The notes beneath the pieces were generated by a model, which was not told the DNA's origin, made no database searches, and saw only the letters and a program-made list of their open reading frames with translations. A stretch of DNA of 64,000 bases, from positions 1,614,001-1,678,000 of the forward strand of contig NC_079880.1 of assembly GCF_029227915.1 (NCBI RefSeq), in the 5' to 3' direction. The position numbers and the translations under genes were made by a program. Origin of the DNA: Hydractinia symbiolongicarpus (taxonomy: Eukaryota > Cnidaria > Hydrozoa > Anthoathecata > Hydractiniidae). Positions 1 to 10,982 of the stretch are shown here, one piece after another (positions within the stretch are counted from its first letter, which is position 1; each line of letters begins with the position of its first letter).

Positions 1-211
1 GCGTTTTAGTGGTGAAAAGGTAATTGAAAAAATCGTTTCGGAAATGAGTTTACTCACAGGGTACTTTCTTTGTATACATTCGACTATACGGGCCAAGCCC
101 GGGATTTACGGGAAATCGCAGGTTTTCGTTTGCCGGCGATTATACAACTTTCATTAAGCGTCTCATTAAAAATGAAAACATTTCTGAAAAGTACAAGTCT
201 CATGCGTTTTA
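1..211 (+). repeat. End of an upstream HOR unit (R-class monomer)
   Basis: The window opens inside a monomer junction and contains one R-class monomer (actcacaggg, cattcgac, ccaagcccggg). It is almost identical to the R monomer near 2027-2237, which carries a one-base deletion (ccaagccggg). The window therefore starts inside an array that continues to the left. Confidence 0.85.
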
Positions 212-2237
212 GTGGTGAAAATTAATTTAAAAAATCGTTCGGGAAATGAGTTTACTCCCTGGACACTTTCTTTGTATACTTTTGACTATACGGGCCGAGT
301 CCGGGATTTACGGGAAGTCGCGGGTTTTCGTTTGCCGGCAATTAAACTTCTTTTATTCAGTGTCTCATTAAAAATGAAAACATTTTTAAAAACTACAAGT
401 CTCATGGGCTTTAGTGGTGAAATAATAATTTAAAAAATCGCTCGGGAAATGAGTTTACACCCCGGGTACTTTCTTTGTATACTTTTGACTATACGGGCCG
501 AGTCCGGGATCTACGGGAAATCGCAGGTTTTCGTTTGCCGGCGATTAAACTTCTTTTATTCAGCGTCTCATCAAAAATGAAAACATTTTTGAAAACTACA
601 AGTCTCATGCGTTTTAGTGGTGAAAAAATAATTTAAAAAATCGTTCGGGAAATGAGTTTACTCCCTGGGTACTTTCTTTGTATACTTTTGACTATACGGG
701 CTGAGTCCGGGATTTGCGGGAAGTCGCGGGTTTTCGTTTGCCGGCGATTAAACTTCTTTTATTCAGCGTCTCATCAAAAATGAAAGTATTTTTAAAAACT
801 ACAAGTCTTATGCGTTTTAGTGGTGAAAAAATAATTTAAAAAATCGTTCTGGAAATGAGTTTACTCCCTGGGTACTATCTTTGTATACTTTTGACTATAC
901 GGGCCAAGCCCGGGATTTACGGGAAATCTCGGGTTTTTGTTAGCCGGCGATTAAACCTCTTTCATTAAGCGTCTCATCAAAAATGAAAACATTTTTGAAA
1001 ACTACAAGTCTCATGCGTTTTAGTGGTGAAAATTAATTTAAAATATCGTTTGGGAAATGAGTTTACTCCCTGGGTACTTTCTTTGTATACTTTTGACTAT
1101 ACGGGCCGAGTCCGGGATTTACTGGAAGACGCGGGTTTTCGTTTGCCGGCAATTAAACTTCTTTTATTCAGCGTCTCATCAAAAATGAAAACATTTTAAA
1201 AAACTACAAGTCTCATGCGTTTTAGTGGTGAAAAAAAATTTATAAAATCGTTCGGGAAATGAGTTTACTCCCTGGGTACCTTCTTTGTATACTTTTGACT
1301 ATACGGGACGAGTCCGGGATTTACAGGAACTCGCGGATTTTCGTTTGCCGGCGATTAAACTTCTTTTATTCAGCGTCTCATCAAAAATGAAAATATTTTT
1401 AAATACTACAAGTCTCATGGGCTTTAGTGGTAAAATAATAATTTAAAAAATCGTTCGGGAAATGAGTTTACACCCTGGGTACTTTCTTTGTATACTTTTG
1501 ACTATACGGGCCGAGTCCGGGATTTACGGGAAATCGCAGGTTTTCGTTTGCCGGCGATTAAACTTCTTTTATTCAGCGTCTCATCAAAAATGAAAATATT
1601 TTTAAATACTACAAGTCTCATGGGCTTTAGTGGTGAAATAATAATTTAAAAAATCGTTCGGGAAATGAGTTTACACCCCGGGTTCTTTCTTTGTATACTT
1701 TTGACTATACGGGCCGAGTCCGAGAGTTACGGGAAATCGCAGGTTTTCGTTTGCCGGCGATTAAACTTCTTTTATTCAGCGTCTCATCAAAAATGAAAAC
1801 ATTTTTGAAAACTACAAGTCTCATGCGTTTTAGTGGTGAAAAAAAAATTTAAAAAATCGTTCCGGAAATGAGTTTACTCCCTGGAAACTTTCTTTGTATA
1901 CATTCGACTATACGGGCCATGCCCGGGATTTACGGGAAATCGCGGGATTTCGTTTGCCGGCGATTAAACCTCTTTTATTAAGCGTCTCATCAAAAATGAA
2001 AACATTTTTGAAAACTGCAAGTCTCATGCGTTTTAGTGGTGAAAAGGTAATTGAAAAAATCGTTTCGGAAATGAGTTTACTCACAGGGTACTTTCTTTGT
2101 ATACATTCGACTATACGGGCCAAGCCGGGATTTACGGGAAATCGCAGGTTTTCGTTTGCCGGCGATTATACAACTTTCATTAAGCGTCTCATTAAAAATG
2201 AAAACATTTCTGAAAAGTACAAGTCTCATGCGTTTTA
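212..2237 (+). repeat. HOR unit, shortened 10-monomer form (2026 bp)
   Basis: Ten monomers in the order P Q P, three P-like copies (tactatc; tactggaagacg; gggacgagtccggg), Q Q V R. The first eight match the start of the 13-monomer units that follow at a shift of 2026 bp. The unit lacks the P-Q pair before V and the P after V that are present in the 2635-bp units. Its V monomer has an R-proximal tail (actgcaagtc, gaaaaggtaattg) that in the longer units sits on the extra P. This suggests a deletion by crossover between V and that P, or the reverse insertion. Confidence 0.85.
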
Positions 2238-4872
2238 GTGGTGAAAATTAATTTAAAAAATCGTTCGGGAAATGAGTTTACTCCCTGGACACTTTCTTTG
2301 TATACTTTTGACTATACGGGCCGAGTCCGGGATTTACGGGAAGTCGCGGGTTTTCGTTTGCCGGCAATTAAACTTCTTTTATTCAGTGTCTCATTAAAAA
2401 TGAAAACATTTTTAAAAACTACAAGTCTCATGGGCTTTAGTGGTGAAATAATAATTTAAAAAATCGCTCGGGAAATGAGTTTACACCCCGGGTACTTTCT
2501 TTGTATACTTTTGACTATACGGGCCGAGTCCGGGATCTACGGGAAATCGCAGGTTTTCGTTTGCCGGCGATTAAACTTCTTTTATTCAGCGTCTCATCAA
2601 AAATGAAAACATTTTTGAAAACTACAAGTCTCATGCGTTTTAGTGGTGAAAAAATAATTTAAAAAATCGTTCGGGAAATGAGTTTACTCCCTGGGTACTT
2701 TCTTTGTATACTTTTGACTATACGGGCTGAGTCCGGGATTTGCGGGAAGTCGCGGGTTTTCGTTTGCCGGCGATTAAACTTCTTTTATTCAGCGTCTCAT
2801 CAAAAATGAAAGTATTTTTAAAAACTACAAGTCTTATGCGTTTTAGTGGTGAAAAAATAATTTAAAAAATCGTTCTGGAAATGAGTTTACTCCCTGGGTA
2901 CTATCTTTGTATACTTTTGACTATACGGGCCAAGCCCGGGATTTACGGGAAATCTCGGGTTTTTGTTAGCCGGCGATTAAACCTCTTTCATTAAGCGTCT
3001 CATCAAAAATGAAAACATTTTTGAAAACTACAAGTCTCATGCGTTTTAGTGGTGAAAATTAATTTAAAATATCGTTTGGGAAATGAGTTTACTCCCTGGG
3101 TACTTTCTTTGTATACTTTTGACTATACGGGCCGAGTCCGGGATTTACTGGAAGACGCGGGTTTTCGTTTGCCGGCAATTAAACTTCTTTTATTCAGCGT
3201 CTCATCAAAAATGAAAACATTTTAAAAAACTACAAGTCTCATGCGTTTTAGTGGTGAAAAAAAATTTATAAAATCGTTCGGGAAATGAGTTTACTCCCTG
3301 GGTACCTTCTTTGTATACTTTTGACTATACGGGACGAGTCCGGGATTTACAGGAACTCGCGGATTTTCGTTTGCCGGCGATTAAACTTCTTTTATTCAGC
3401 GTCTCATCAAAAATGAAAATATTTTTAAATACTACAAGTCTCATGGGCTTTAGTGGTAAAATAATAATTTAAAAAATCGTTCGGGAAATGAGTTTACACC
3501 CTGGGTACTTTCTTTGTATACTTTTGACTATACGGGCCGAGTCCGGGATTTACGGGAAATCGCAGGTTTTCGTTTGCCGGCGATTAAACTTCTTTTATTC
3601 AGCGTCTCATCAAAAATGAAAATATTTTTAAATACTACAAGTCTCATGGGCTTTAGTGGTGAAATAATAATTTAAAAAATCGTTCGGGAAATGAGTTTAC
3701 ACCCCGGGTTCTTTCTTTGTATACTTTTGACTATACGGGCCGAGTCCGAGAGTTACGGGAAATCGCAGGTTTTCGTTTGCCGGCGATTAAACTTCTTTTA
3801 TTCAGCGTCTCATCAAAAATGAAAACATTTTTGAAAACTACAAGTCTCATGCGTTTTAGTGGTGAAAAAATAATTTAAAAAATCGTTCGGGAAATGAGTT
3901 TACTCCCTGGGTACTTTCTTTGTATACTTTTGACTACACGGGCTGAGTCCGGGATTTACGGGAAGTCGCGGGTTTTCGTTTGCCGGCGATTAAACTTCTT
4001 TTATTCAGCGTCTCATCAAAAATGAAAATATTTTTAAATACTACAATTCTCATGCGTTTTAGTGTTGAAATAATAATTTAAAAAATCGTTCGGGAAATGA
4101 GTTTACACCCTGGGTACTTTCTTTGTATACTTTTGACTATACGGGCCAAGCCCGGGATTTACGGGAAATCGCGGGTTTTGGTTTTCCGTCGATTAAACCT
4201 TTTTCATTAAGCGTCTCATCAAAAATGAAGACATTTTTGAAAACTACAAGTCTCATGCGTTTTAGTGGTGAAAAAAAAATTTAAAAAATCGTTCCGGAAA
4301 TGAGTTTACTCCCTGGAAACTTTCTTTGTATACATTCGACTATACGGGCCATGCCCGGGATTTACGGGAAATCGCAGGTTTTCGTTTGCCGGCGATTAAA
4401 CTTCTTTTATTCAGCGTCTCATCAAAAATGAAAACATTTTTGAAAACTACAAGTCTCATGCGTTTTAGTGGTGAAAAAATAATTTAAAAAATCGTTCGGG
4501 AAATGAGTTTACTCCCTGGGTACTTTCTTTGTATACTTTTGACTACACGGGCTGAGTCCGGGATTTACGGGAAGTCGCGGGTTTTCGTTTGCCGGCGATT
4601 AAACTTCTTTTATTCAGCGTCTCATCAAAAATGAAAATATTTTTAAATACTGCAAGTCTCATGCGTTTTAGTGGTGAAAAGGTAATTGAAAAAATCGTTT
4701 CGGAAATGAGTTTACTCACAGGGTACTTTCTTTGTATACATTCGACTATACGGGCCAACCCGGGATTTACGGGAAATCGCGGGTTTTCGTTTGCCGGCGA
4801 TTATACAACTTTCATTAAGCGTCTCATCAAAAATGAAAACATTTCTGAAAAGTACAAGTCTCATGCGTTCTA
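2238..4872 (+). repeat. 13-monomer HOR unit, copy A (2635 bp)
   Basis: Order: P (tggacac), Q (gggatctacggg), P, P-like (tactatc), P-like (tactggaagacg), P-like (gggacgagtcc), Q, Q (cgagagttacggg), P (actacacggg), Q (ccgtcgatt), V (tggaaac, ccatgcccggg), P, R (actcacaggg). The whole order repeats at a shift of exactly 2635 bp in the next unit. Thirteen monomers share no close pair inside the unit but match their counterparts one unit away, which is the definition of an HOR. Confidence 0.92.
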
Positions 4873-7507
4873 GTGGTGAAAATTAATTTAAAAAATCGTT
4901 CGGGAAATGAGTTTACTCCCTGGACACTTTCTTTGTATACTTTTGACTATACGGGCCGAGTCCGGGATTTACGGGAAGTCGCGGGTTTTCGTTTGCCGGC
5001 AATTAAACTTCTTTTATTCAGTGTCTCATTAAAAATGAAAACATTTTTAAAAACTACAAGTCTCATGGGCTTTAGTGGTGAAATAATAATTTAAAAAATC
5101 GCTCGGGAAATGAGTTTACACCCCGGGTACTTTCTTTGTATACTTTTGACTATACGGGCCGAGTCCGGGATCTACGGGAAATCGCAGGTTTTCGTTTGCC
5201 GGCGATTAAACTTCTTTTATTCAGCGTCTCATCAAAAATGAAAACATTTTTGAAAACTACAAGTCTCATGCGTTTTAGTGGTGAAAAAATAATTTAAAAA
5301 ATCGTTCGGGAAATGAGTTTACTCCCTGGGTACTTTCTTTGTATACTTTTGACTATACGGGCTGAGTCCGGGATTTACGGGAAGTCGCGGGTTTTCGTTT
5401 GCCGGCGATTAAACTTCTTTTATTCAGCGTCTCATCAAAAATGAAAGTATTTTTAAAAACTACAAGTCTTATGCGTTTTAGTGGTGAAAAAATAATTTAA
5501 AAAATCGTTCTGGAAATGAGTTTACTCCCTGGGTACTATCTTTGTATACTTTTGACTATACGGGCCAAGCCCGGGATTTACGGGAAATCTCGGGTTTTTG
5601 TTAGCCGGCGATTAAACCTCTTTCATTAAGCGTCTCATCAAAAATGAAAACATTTTTGAAAACTACAAGTCTCATGCGTTTTAGTGGTGAAAATTAATTT
5701 AAAATATCGTTTGGGAAATGAGTTTACTCCCTGGGTACTTTCTTTGTATACTTTTGACTATACGGGCCGAGTCCGGGATTTACTGGAAGACGCGGGTTTT
5801 CGTTTGCCGGCAATTAAACTTCTTTTATTCAGCGTCTCATCAAAAATGAAAACATTTTAAAAAACTACAAGTCTCATGCGTTTTAGTGGTGAAAAAAAAT
5901 TTATAAAATCGTTCGGGAAATGAGTTTACTCCCTGGGTACCTTCTTTGTATACTTTTGACTATACGGGACGAGTCCGGGATTTACAGGAACTCGCGGATT
6001 TTCGTTTGCCGGCGATTAAACTTCTTTTATTCAGCGTCTCATCAAAAATGAAAATATTTTTAAATACTACAAGTCTCATGGGCTTTAGTGGTAAAATAAT
6101 AATTTAAAAAATCGTTCGGGAAATGAGTTTACACCCTGGGTACTTTCTTTGTATACTTTTGACTATACGGGCCGAGTCCGGGATTTACGGGAAATCGCAG
6201 GTTTTCGTTTGCCGGCGATTAAACTTCTTTTATTCAGCGTCTCATCAAAAATGAAAATATTTTTAAATACTACAAGTCTCATGGGCTTTAGTGGTGAAAT
6301 AATAATTTAAAAAATCGTTCGGGAAATGAGTTTACAGCCCGGGTTCTTTCTTTGTATACTTTTGACTATACGGGCCGAGTCAGAGAGTTACGGGAAATCG
6401 CAGGTTTTCGTTTGCCGGCGATTAAACTTCTTTTATTCAGCGTCTCATCAAAAATGAAAACATTTTTGAAAACTACAAGTCTCATGCGTTTTAGTGGTGA
6501 AAAAATAATTTAAAAAATCGTTCGGGAAATGAGTTTACTCCCTGGGTACTTTCTTTGTATACTTTTGACTACACGGGCTGAGTCCGGGACTTACGGGAAG
6601 TCGCGGGTTTTCGTTTGCCGGCGATTAAACTTCTTTTATTCAGCGTCTCATCAAAAATGAAAATATTTTTAAATACTACAATTCTCATGCGTTTTAGTGT
6701 TGAAATAATAATTTAAAAAATCGTTCGGGAAATAAGTTTACACCCTGGGTACTTTCTTTGTATACTTTTGACTATACGGGCCAAGCCCGGGATTTACGGG
6801 AAATCGCGGGTTTTGGTTTTCCGTCGATTAAACCTTTTTCATTAAGCGTCTCATCAAAAATGAAGACATTTTTGAAAACTACAAGTCTCATGCGTTTTAG
6901 CGGTGAAAAAAAAATTTAAAAAATCGTTCCGGAAATGAGTTTACTCCCTGGAAACTTTCTTTGTATACATTCGACTATACGGGCCATGCCCGGGATTTAC
7001 GGGAAATCGCAGGTTTTCGTTTGCCGGCGATTAAACTTCTTTTATTCAGCGTCTCATCAAAAATGAAAACATTTTTGAAAACTACAAGTCTCATGCGTTT
7101 TAGTGGTGAAAAAATAATTTAAAAAATCGTTCGGGAAATGAGTTTACTCCCTGGGTACTTTCTTTGTATACTTTTGACTACACGGGCTGAGTCCGGGATT
7201 TACGGGAAGTCGCGGGTTTTCGTTTGCCGGCGATTAAACTTCTTTTATTCAGCGTCTCATCAAAAATGAAAATATTTTTAAATACTGCAAGTCTCATGCG
7301 TTTTAGTGGTGAAAAGGTAATTGAAAAAATCGTTTCGGAAATGAGTTTACTCACAGGGTACTTTCTTTGTATACATTCGACTATACGGGCCAACCCGGGA
7401 TTTACGGGAAATCGCGGGTTTTCGTTTGCCGGCGATTATACAACTTTCATTAAGCGTCTCATCAAAAATGAAAACATTTCTGAAAAGTACAAGTCTCATG
7501 CGTTCTA
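4873..7507 (+). repeat. 13-monomer HOR unit, copy B (2635 bp)
   Basis: It is nearly identical to copy A, with only a handful of differences that I can see. Examples are acagcccggg for acaccccggg near 6336, gggacttacgg near 6588, aaataag for aaatgag near 6732, and ttagcggtg near 6899. Copies A and B both end in gcgttctagtgg (4866 and 7501), whereas the earlier 10-mer ends in gcgttttag. The near-identity implies recent duplication or homogenisation. Confidence 0.92.
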
Positions 7508-8950
7508 GTGGTGAAAATTAATTTAAAAAATCGTTCGGGAAATGAGTTTACTCCCTGGACACTTTCTTTGTATACTTTTGACTATACGGGCCGAGTCCGG
7601 GATTTACGGGAAGTCGCGGGTTTTCGTTTGCCGGCAATTAAACTTCTTTTATTCAGTGTCTCATTAAAAATGAAAACATTTTTAAAAACTACAAGTCTCA
7701 TGGGCTTTAGTGGTGAAATAATAATTTAAAAAATCGCTCGGGAAATGAGTTTACACCCCGGGTACTTTCTTTGTATACTTTTGACTATACGGGCCGAGTC
7801 CGGGATCTACGGGAAATCGCAGGTTTTCGTTTGCCGGCGATTAAACTTCTTTTATTCAGCGTCTCATCAAAAATGAAAACATTTTTGAAAACTACAAGTC
7901 TCATGCGTTTTAGTGGTGAAAAAATAATTTAAAAAATCGTTCGGGAAATGAGTTTACTCCCTGGGTACTTTCTTTGTATACTTTTGACTATACGGGCTGA
8001 GTCCGGGATTTACGGGAAGTCGCGTGTTTTCGTTTGCCGGCGATTAAACTTCTTTTATTCAGCGTCTCATCAATAATGAAAATATTTTTAAAAACTACAA
8101 GTCTTATGCGTTTTAGTGGTGAAAAAATAATTTAAAAAATCGTTCTGGAAATGAGTTTACTCCCTGGGTACTATCTTTGTATACTTTTGACTATACGGGC
8201 CAAGCCCGGGATTTACGGGAAATCTCGGGTTTTTGTTTGCCGGCGATTAAACCTCTTTCATTAAGCGTCTCATCAAAAATGAAAACATTTTTGAAAACTA
8301 CAAGTCTCATGCGTTTTAGTGGTGAAAATTAATTTAAAATATCGTTTGGGAAATGAGTTTACTCCCTGGGTACTTTCTTTGTATACTTTTGACTATACGG
8401 GCCGAGTCCGGGATTTACTGGAAGACGCGGGTTTTCGTTTGCCGGCAATTAAACTTCTTTTATTCAGCGTCTCATCAAAAATGAAAACATTTTAAAAAAC
8501 TACAAGTCTCATGCGTTTTAGTGGTGAAAAAAAATTTATAAAATCGTTGGGGAAATGAGTTTACTCCCTGGGTACTTTCTTTGTATACTTTTGACTATAC
8601 GGGCCGAGTCCGGGATTTACAGGAAGTCGCGGGTTTTCGTTTGCCGGCGATTAAACTTCTTTTATTCAGCGTCTCATCAAAAATGAAAATATTTTTAAAT
8701 ACTACAAGTCTCATGGGCTTTAGTGGTAAAATAATAATTTAAAAAATCGTTCGGGAAATGAGTTTACACCCTGGGTACTTTCTTTGTATACTTTTGACTA
8801 TACGGGCCGAGTCCGGGATTTACGGGAAATCGCAGGTTTTCGTTTGCCGGCGATTAAACTTCTTTTATTCAGCGTCTCATCAAAAATGAAAATATTTTTA
8901 AATACTACAAGTCTCATGGGCTTTAGTGGTGAAATAATAATTTAAAAAAT
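7508..8950 (+). repeat. Partial third 13-mer HOR unit, about 7 monomers
   Basis: The first five monomers follow copy B closely (tggacac, gggatctacggg, tactatc, tactggaagacg). Divergence rises from about 8548: gttggggaaatg replaces gttcgggaaatg, and gggccgagtccgggatttac replaces the gggacgag variant. From about 9050 the tail switches to the aaaccacttttattaag / catttctg haplotype of the next region. This is the ragged edge of the 13-mer array. Confidence 0.8.
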
Positions 8951-9741
8951 CGTTCGGGAAATGAGTTTACACCCTGGGTACTTTCTTTGTATACTTTTGA
9001 CTATACGGGCCGAGTCCGGGATTTACGGGAAATCGCAGGTTTTCGTTTGCCGGCGATTAAACCACTTTTATTAAGCGTCTCATCAAAAATGAAAACATTT
9101 CTGAAAACTACAAGTCTCATGCGTTTTAGTGGTAAAAAAATAATTTAAAAATTCGTTCGGGAAATGAGTGTACTCCCTGGGTACTTTCTTTGTATACTTT
9201 TGACTATACGGGCTGAGTCCGGGATTTACGGGAAGTCGCGGGTTTTCGTTTGCCGGCGATTAAACTTCTTTCATTCAGCGTCTCATCAAAAATGAAAACA
9301 TTTTTAAAAACTACAAGTCTCATGGGCTTTAGTGGTAAATAATAATTTAAAAAATCGTTCGGGAAATGAGTTTACACCCCGGGTTCTTTCTTTGTATACT
9401 TTTGACTATACGGGCCGAGTCCGAGAGTTACGGGAAATCGCAGGTTTTCGTTTGCCGGCGATTAAACTTCTTTTATTCAGCGTCTCATCAAAAATGAAAA
9501 CATTTTTGAAAACTACAAGTCTCATGCGTTTTAGTGGTGAAAAAATAATTTAAAAAATCGTTCGGGAAATGAGTTTACTCCCTGGGTACTTTCTTTGTAT
9601 ACTTTTGACTACACGGGCTGAGTCCGGGATTTACGGGAAGTCGCGGGTTTTCGTTTGCCGGCGATTAAACTTCTTTTATTCAGCGTCTCATTAAAAATGA
9701 AAATATTTTTAAATACTACAAGTCTCATGCGTTTTAGTGGT
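8951..9741 (+). repeat. Transition block with Q, T, Q and P monomers
   Basis: Four monomers join region I to region II: a Q whose 3' half is aaaccacttttattaag...catttctg, then T (gagtgtactccc), then Q with gggttctttc and cgagagttacggg (also seen in the 13-mer), then P (actacacggg). The Q at 9350-9553 resembles the Q at 1665 and 3705, so material from region I is mixed with the new classes. Confidence 0.7.
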
Positions 9742-10540
9742 GAAAAAATAATTTAAAAAATCGTTGTGGAAATGACTTTACTCCCTGGGTACATTCTTTG
9801 TATAATTTTGACTATACGGGCCGAGTCCGGGATTTACGGGAAATCGCAGGTTTTCGTTTGCCGGCGATTAAACCACTTTTATTAAGCGTCTCATCAAAAA
9901 TGAAAACATTTCTGAAAACTACAAGTCTCATGCGTTTTAGTGGTGAAAAAATAATTTAAAAAATCGTTCGGGAAATGAGTTTACTCCCTGGGTACTTTCT
10001 TTGTATACTTTTGACTACACGGGCTGAGTCCGGGATTTACGGGAAGTCGCGGGTTTTCGTTTGCCGGCGATTAAACTTCTTTTATTCAGCGTCTCATCAA
10101 AAATGAAAATATTTTTAAATACTACAAGTCTCATGCGTTTTAGTGGTGAAAAAATAATTTAAAAAATCGTTGTGGAAATGACTTTACTCCCTGGGTACAT
10201 TCTTTGTATAATTTTGACTATACGGGCCGAGTCCGGGATTTACGGGAAATCGCAGGTTTTCGTTTGCCGGCGATTAAACCACTTTTATTAAGCGTCTCAT
10301 CAAAAATGAAAACATTTCTGAAAACTACAAGTCTCATGCGTTTTAGTGGTGAAAAAATAATTTAAAAAATCGTTCGGGAAATGAGTTTACTCCCTGGGTA
10401 CTTTCTTTGTATACTTTTGACTACACGGGCTGAGTCCGGGATTTACGGGAAGTCGCGGGTTTTCGTTTGCCGGCGATTAAACTTCTTTTATTCAGCGTCT
10501 CATCAAAAATGAAAATATTTTTAAATACTACAAGTCTCAT
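9742..10540 (+). repeat. Tandem U-P dimer, 406-bp period, two copies
   Basis: A U monomer (gttgtggaaatgacttt, tataatttt, catttctg) followed by a P monomer (actacacggg, gaagtcgcggg) starts at 9742 and again at 10148, exactly 406 bp later. The two copies read the same by eye until the P tail of the second copy changes from gcgttttag to gggctttag near 10537. This is the simplest HOR in the window. Confidence 0.8.
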
Positions 10541-10982
10541 GGGCTTTAGTGGTGAAATAATAATTTAAAAAATCGTTCGGGAAATGAGTTTACACCCTGG
10601 GTACTTTCTTTGTATACTTTTGACTATACGGGCCGAGTCCGGGACTTACGGGAAATCGCAGGTATTCGTTTGCTGGCGATTAAACTTCTTTTATTCAGCG
10701 TCTCATTAAAAATGAAAACATTTTTGAAAACTACAAGTCTCATGCGTTTTAGTGGTGAAAAAATAATTTAAAAAATCGTTGTGGAAATGACTTAACTCCC
10801 TGGGTACATTCTTTGTATAATTTTGACTATACGGGCCGAGTCCGGGATTTACGGGAAATCGCAGGTTTTCGTTTGCCGGCGATTAAACCACTTTTATTAA
10901 GCGTCTCATCAAAAATGAAAACATTTCTGAAAACTACAAGTCTCATGCGTTTTAGTGGTAAAAAAATAATTTAAAAATTCGT
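10541..10982 (+). repeat. Q-U pair leading into the R-anchored block
   Basis: One Q (gtttgctggcgatt variant) and one U (gttgtggaaatgacttaac) precede the first R of region II. From here on, R monomers usually follow a U monomer, and the U-R pair becomes the anchor of the following units. Confidence 0.65.

Noticed and set aside
212-433. 73-codon and 64-codon plus-strand open frames recurring in most monomers
   Set aside because: They start at GTG or TTG, end at the junction TAA, and repeat because the satellite repeats. The 202-203 bp step shifts frame each time. Variants change amino acids freely, and the same DNA also has open frames on the other strand.
443-521. Ancestral sub-repeat: CGGGAAAT occurs twice in a monomer, 71 bp apart (443 and 514)
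   Set aside because: Only eight bases match and the flanks do not, so it is too short to support an internal duplication.
1908-2123. 65-79-codon minus-strand open frames (also 4543, 7178, 11841, 15776, 39144, 43813 and others)
   Set aside because: They are the reverse reading of monomer junctions, appear and vanish with single-base changes, and have no start-site context or domain that I recognise.
1894-2238. 114-codon frame as a possible small gene
   Set aside because: It spans two monomers only because a junction stop is changed. The same protein segment read from neighbouring copies is broken, so this is a repeat artefact.
7087-7120. Promoter-like TATA and AT-rich stretches at monomer junctions
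   Set aside because: They are part of the repeated unit, occur about 315 times and have no downstream gene.
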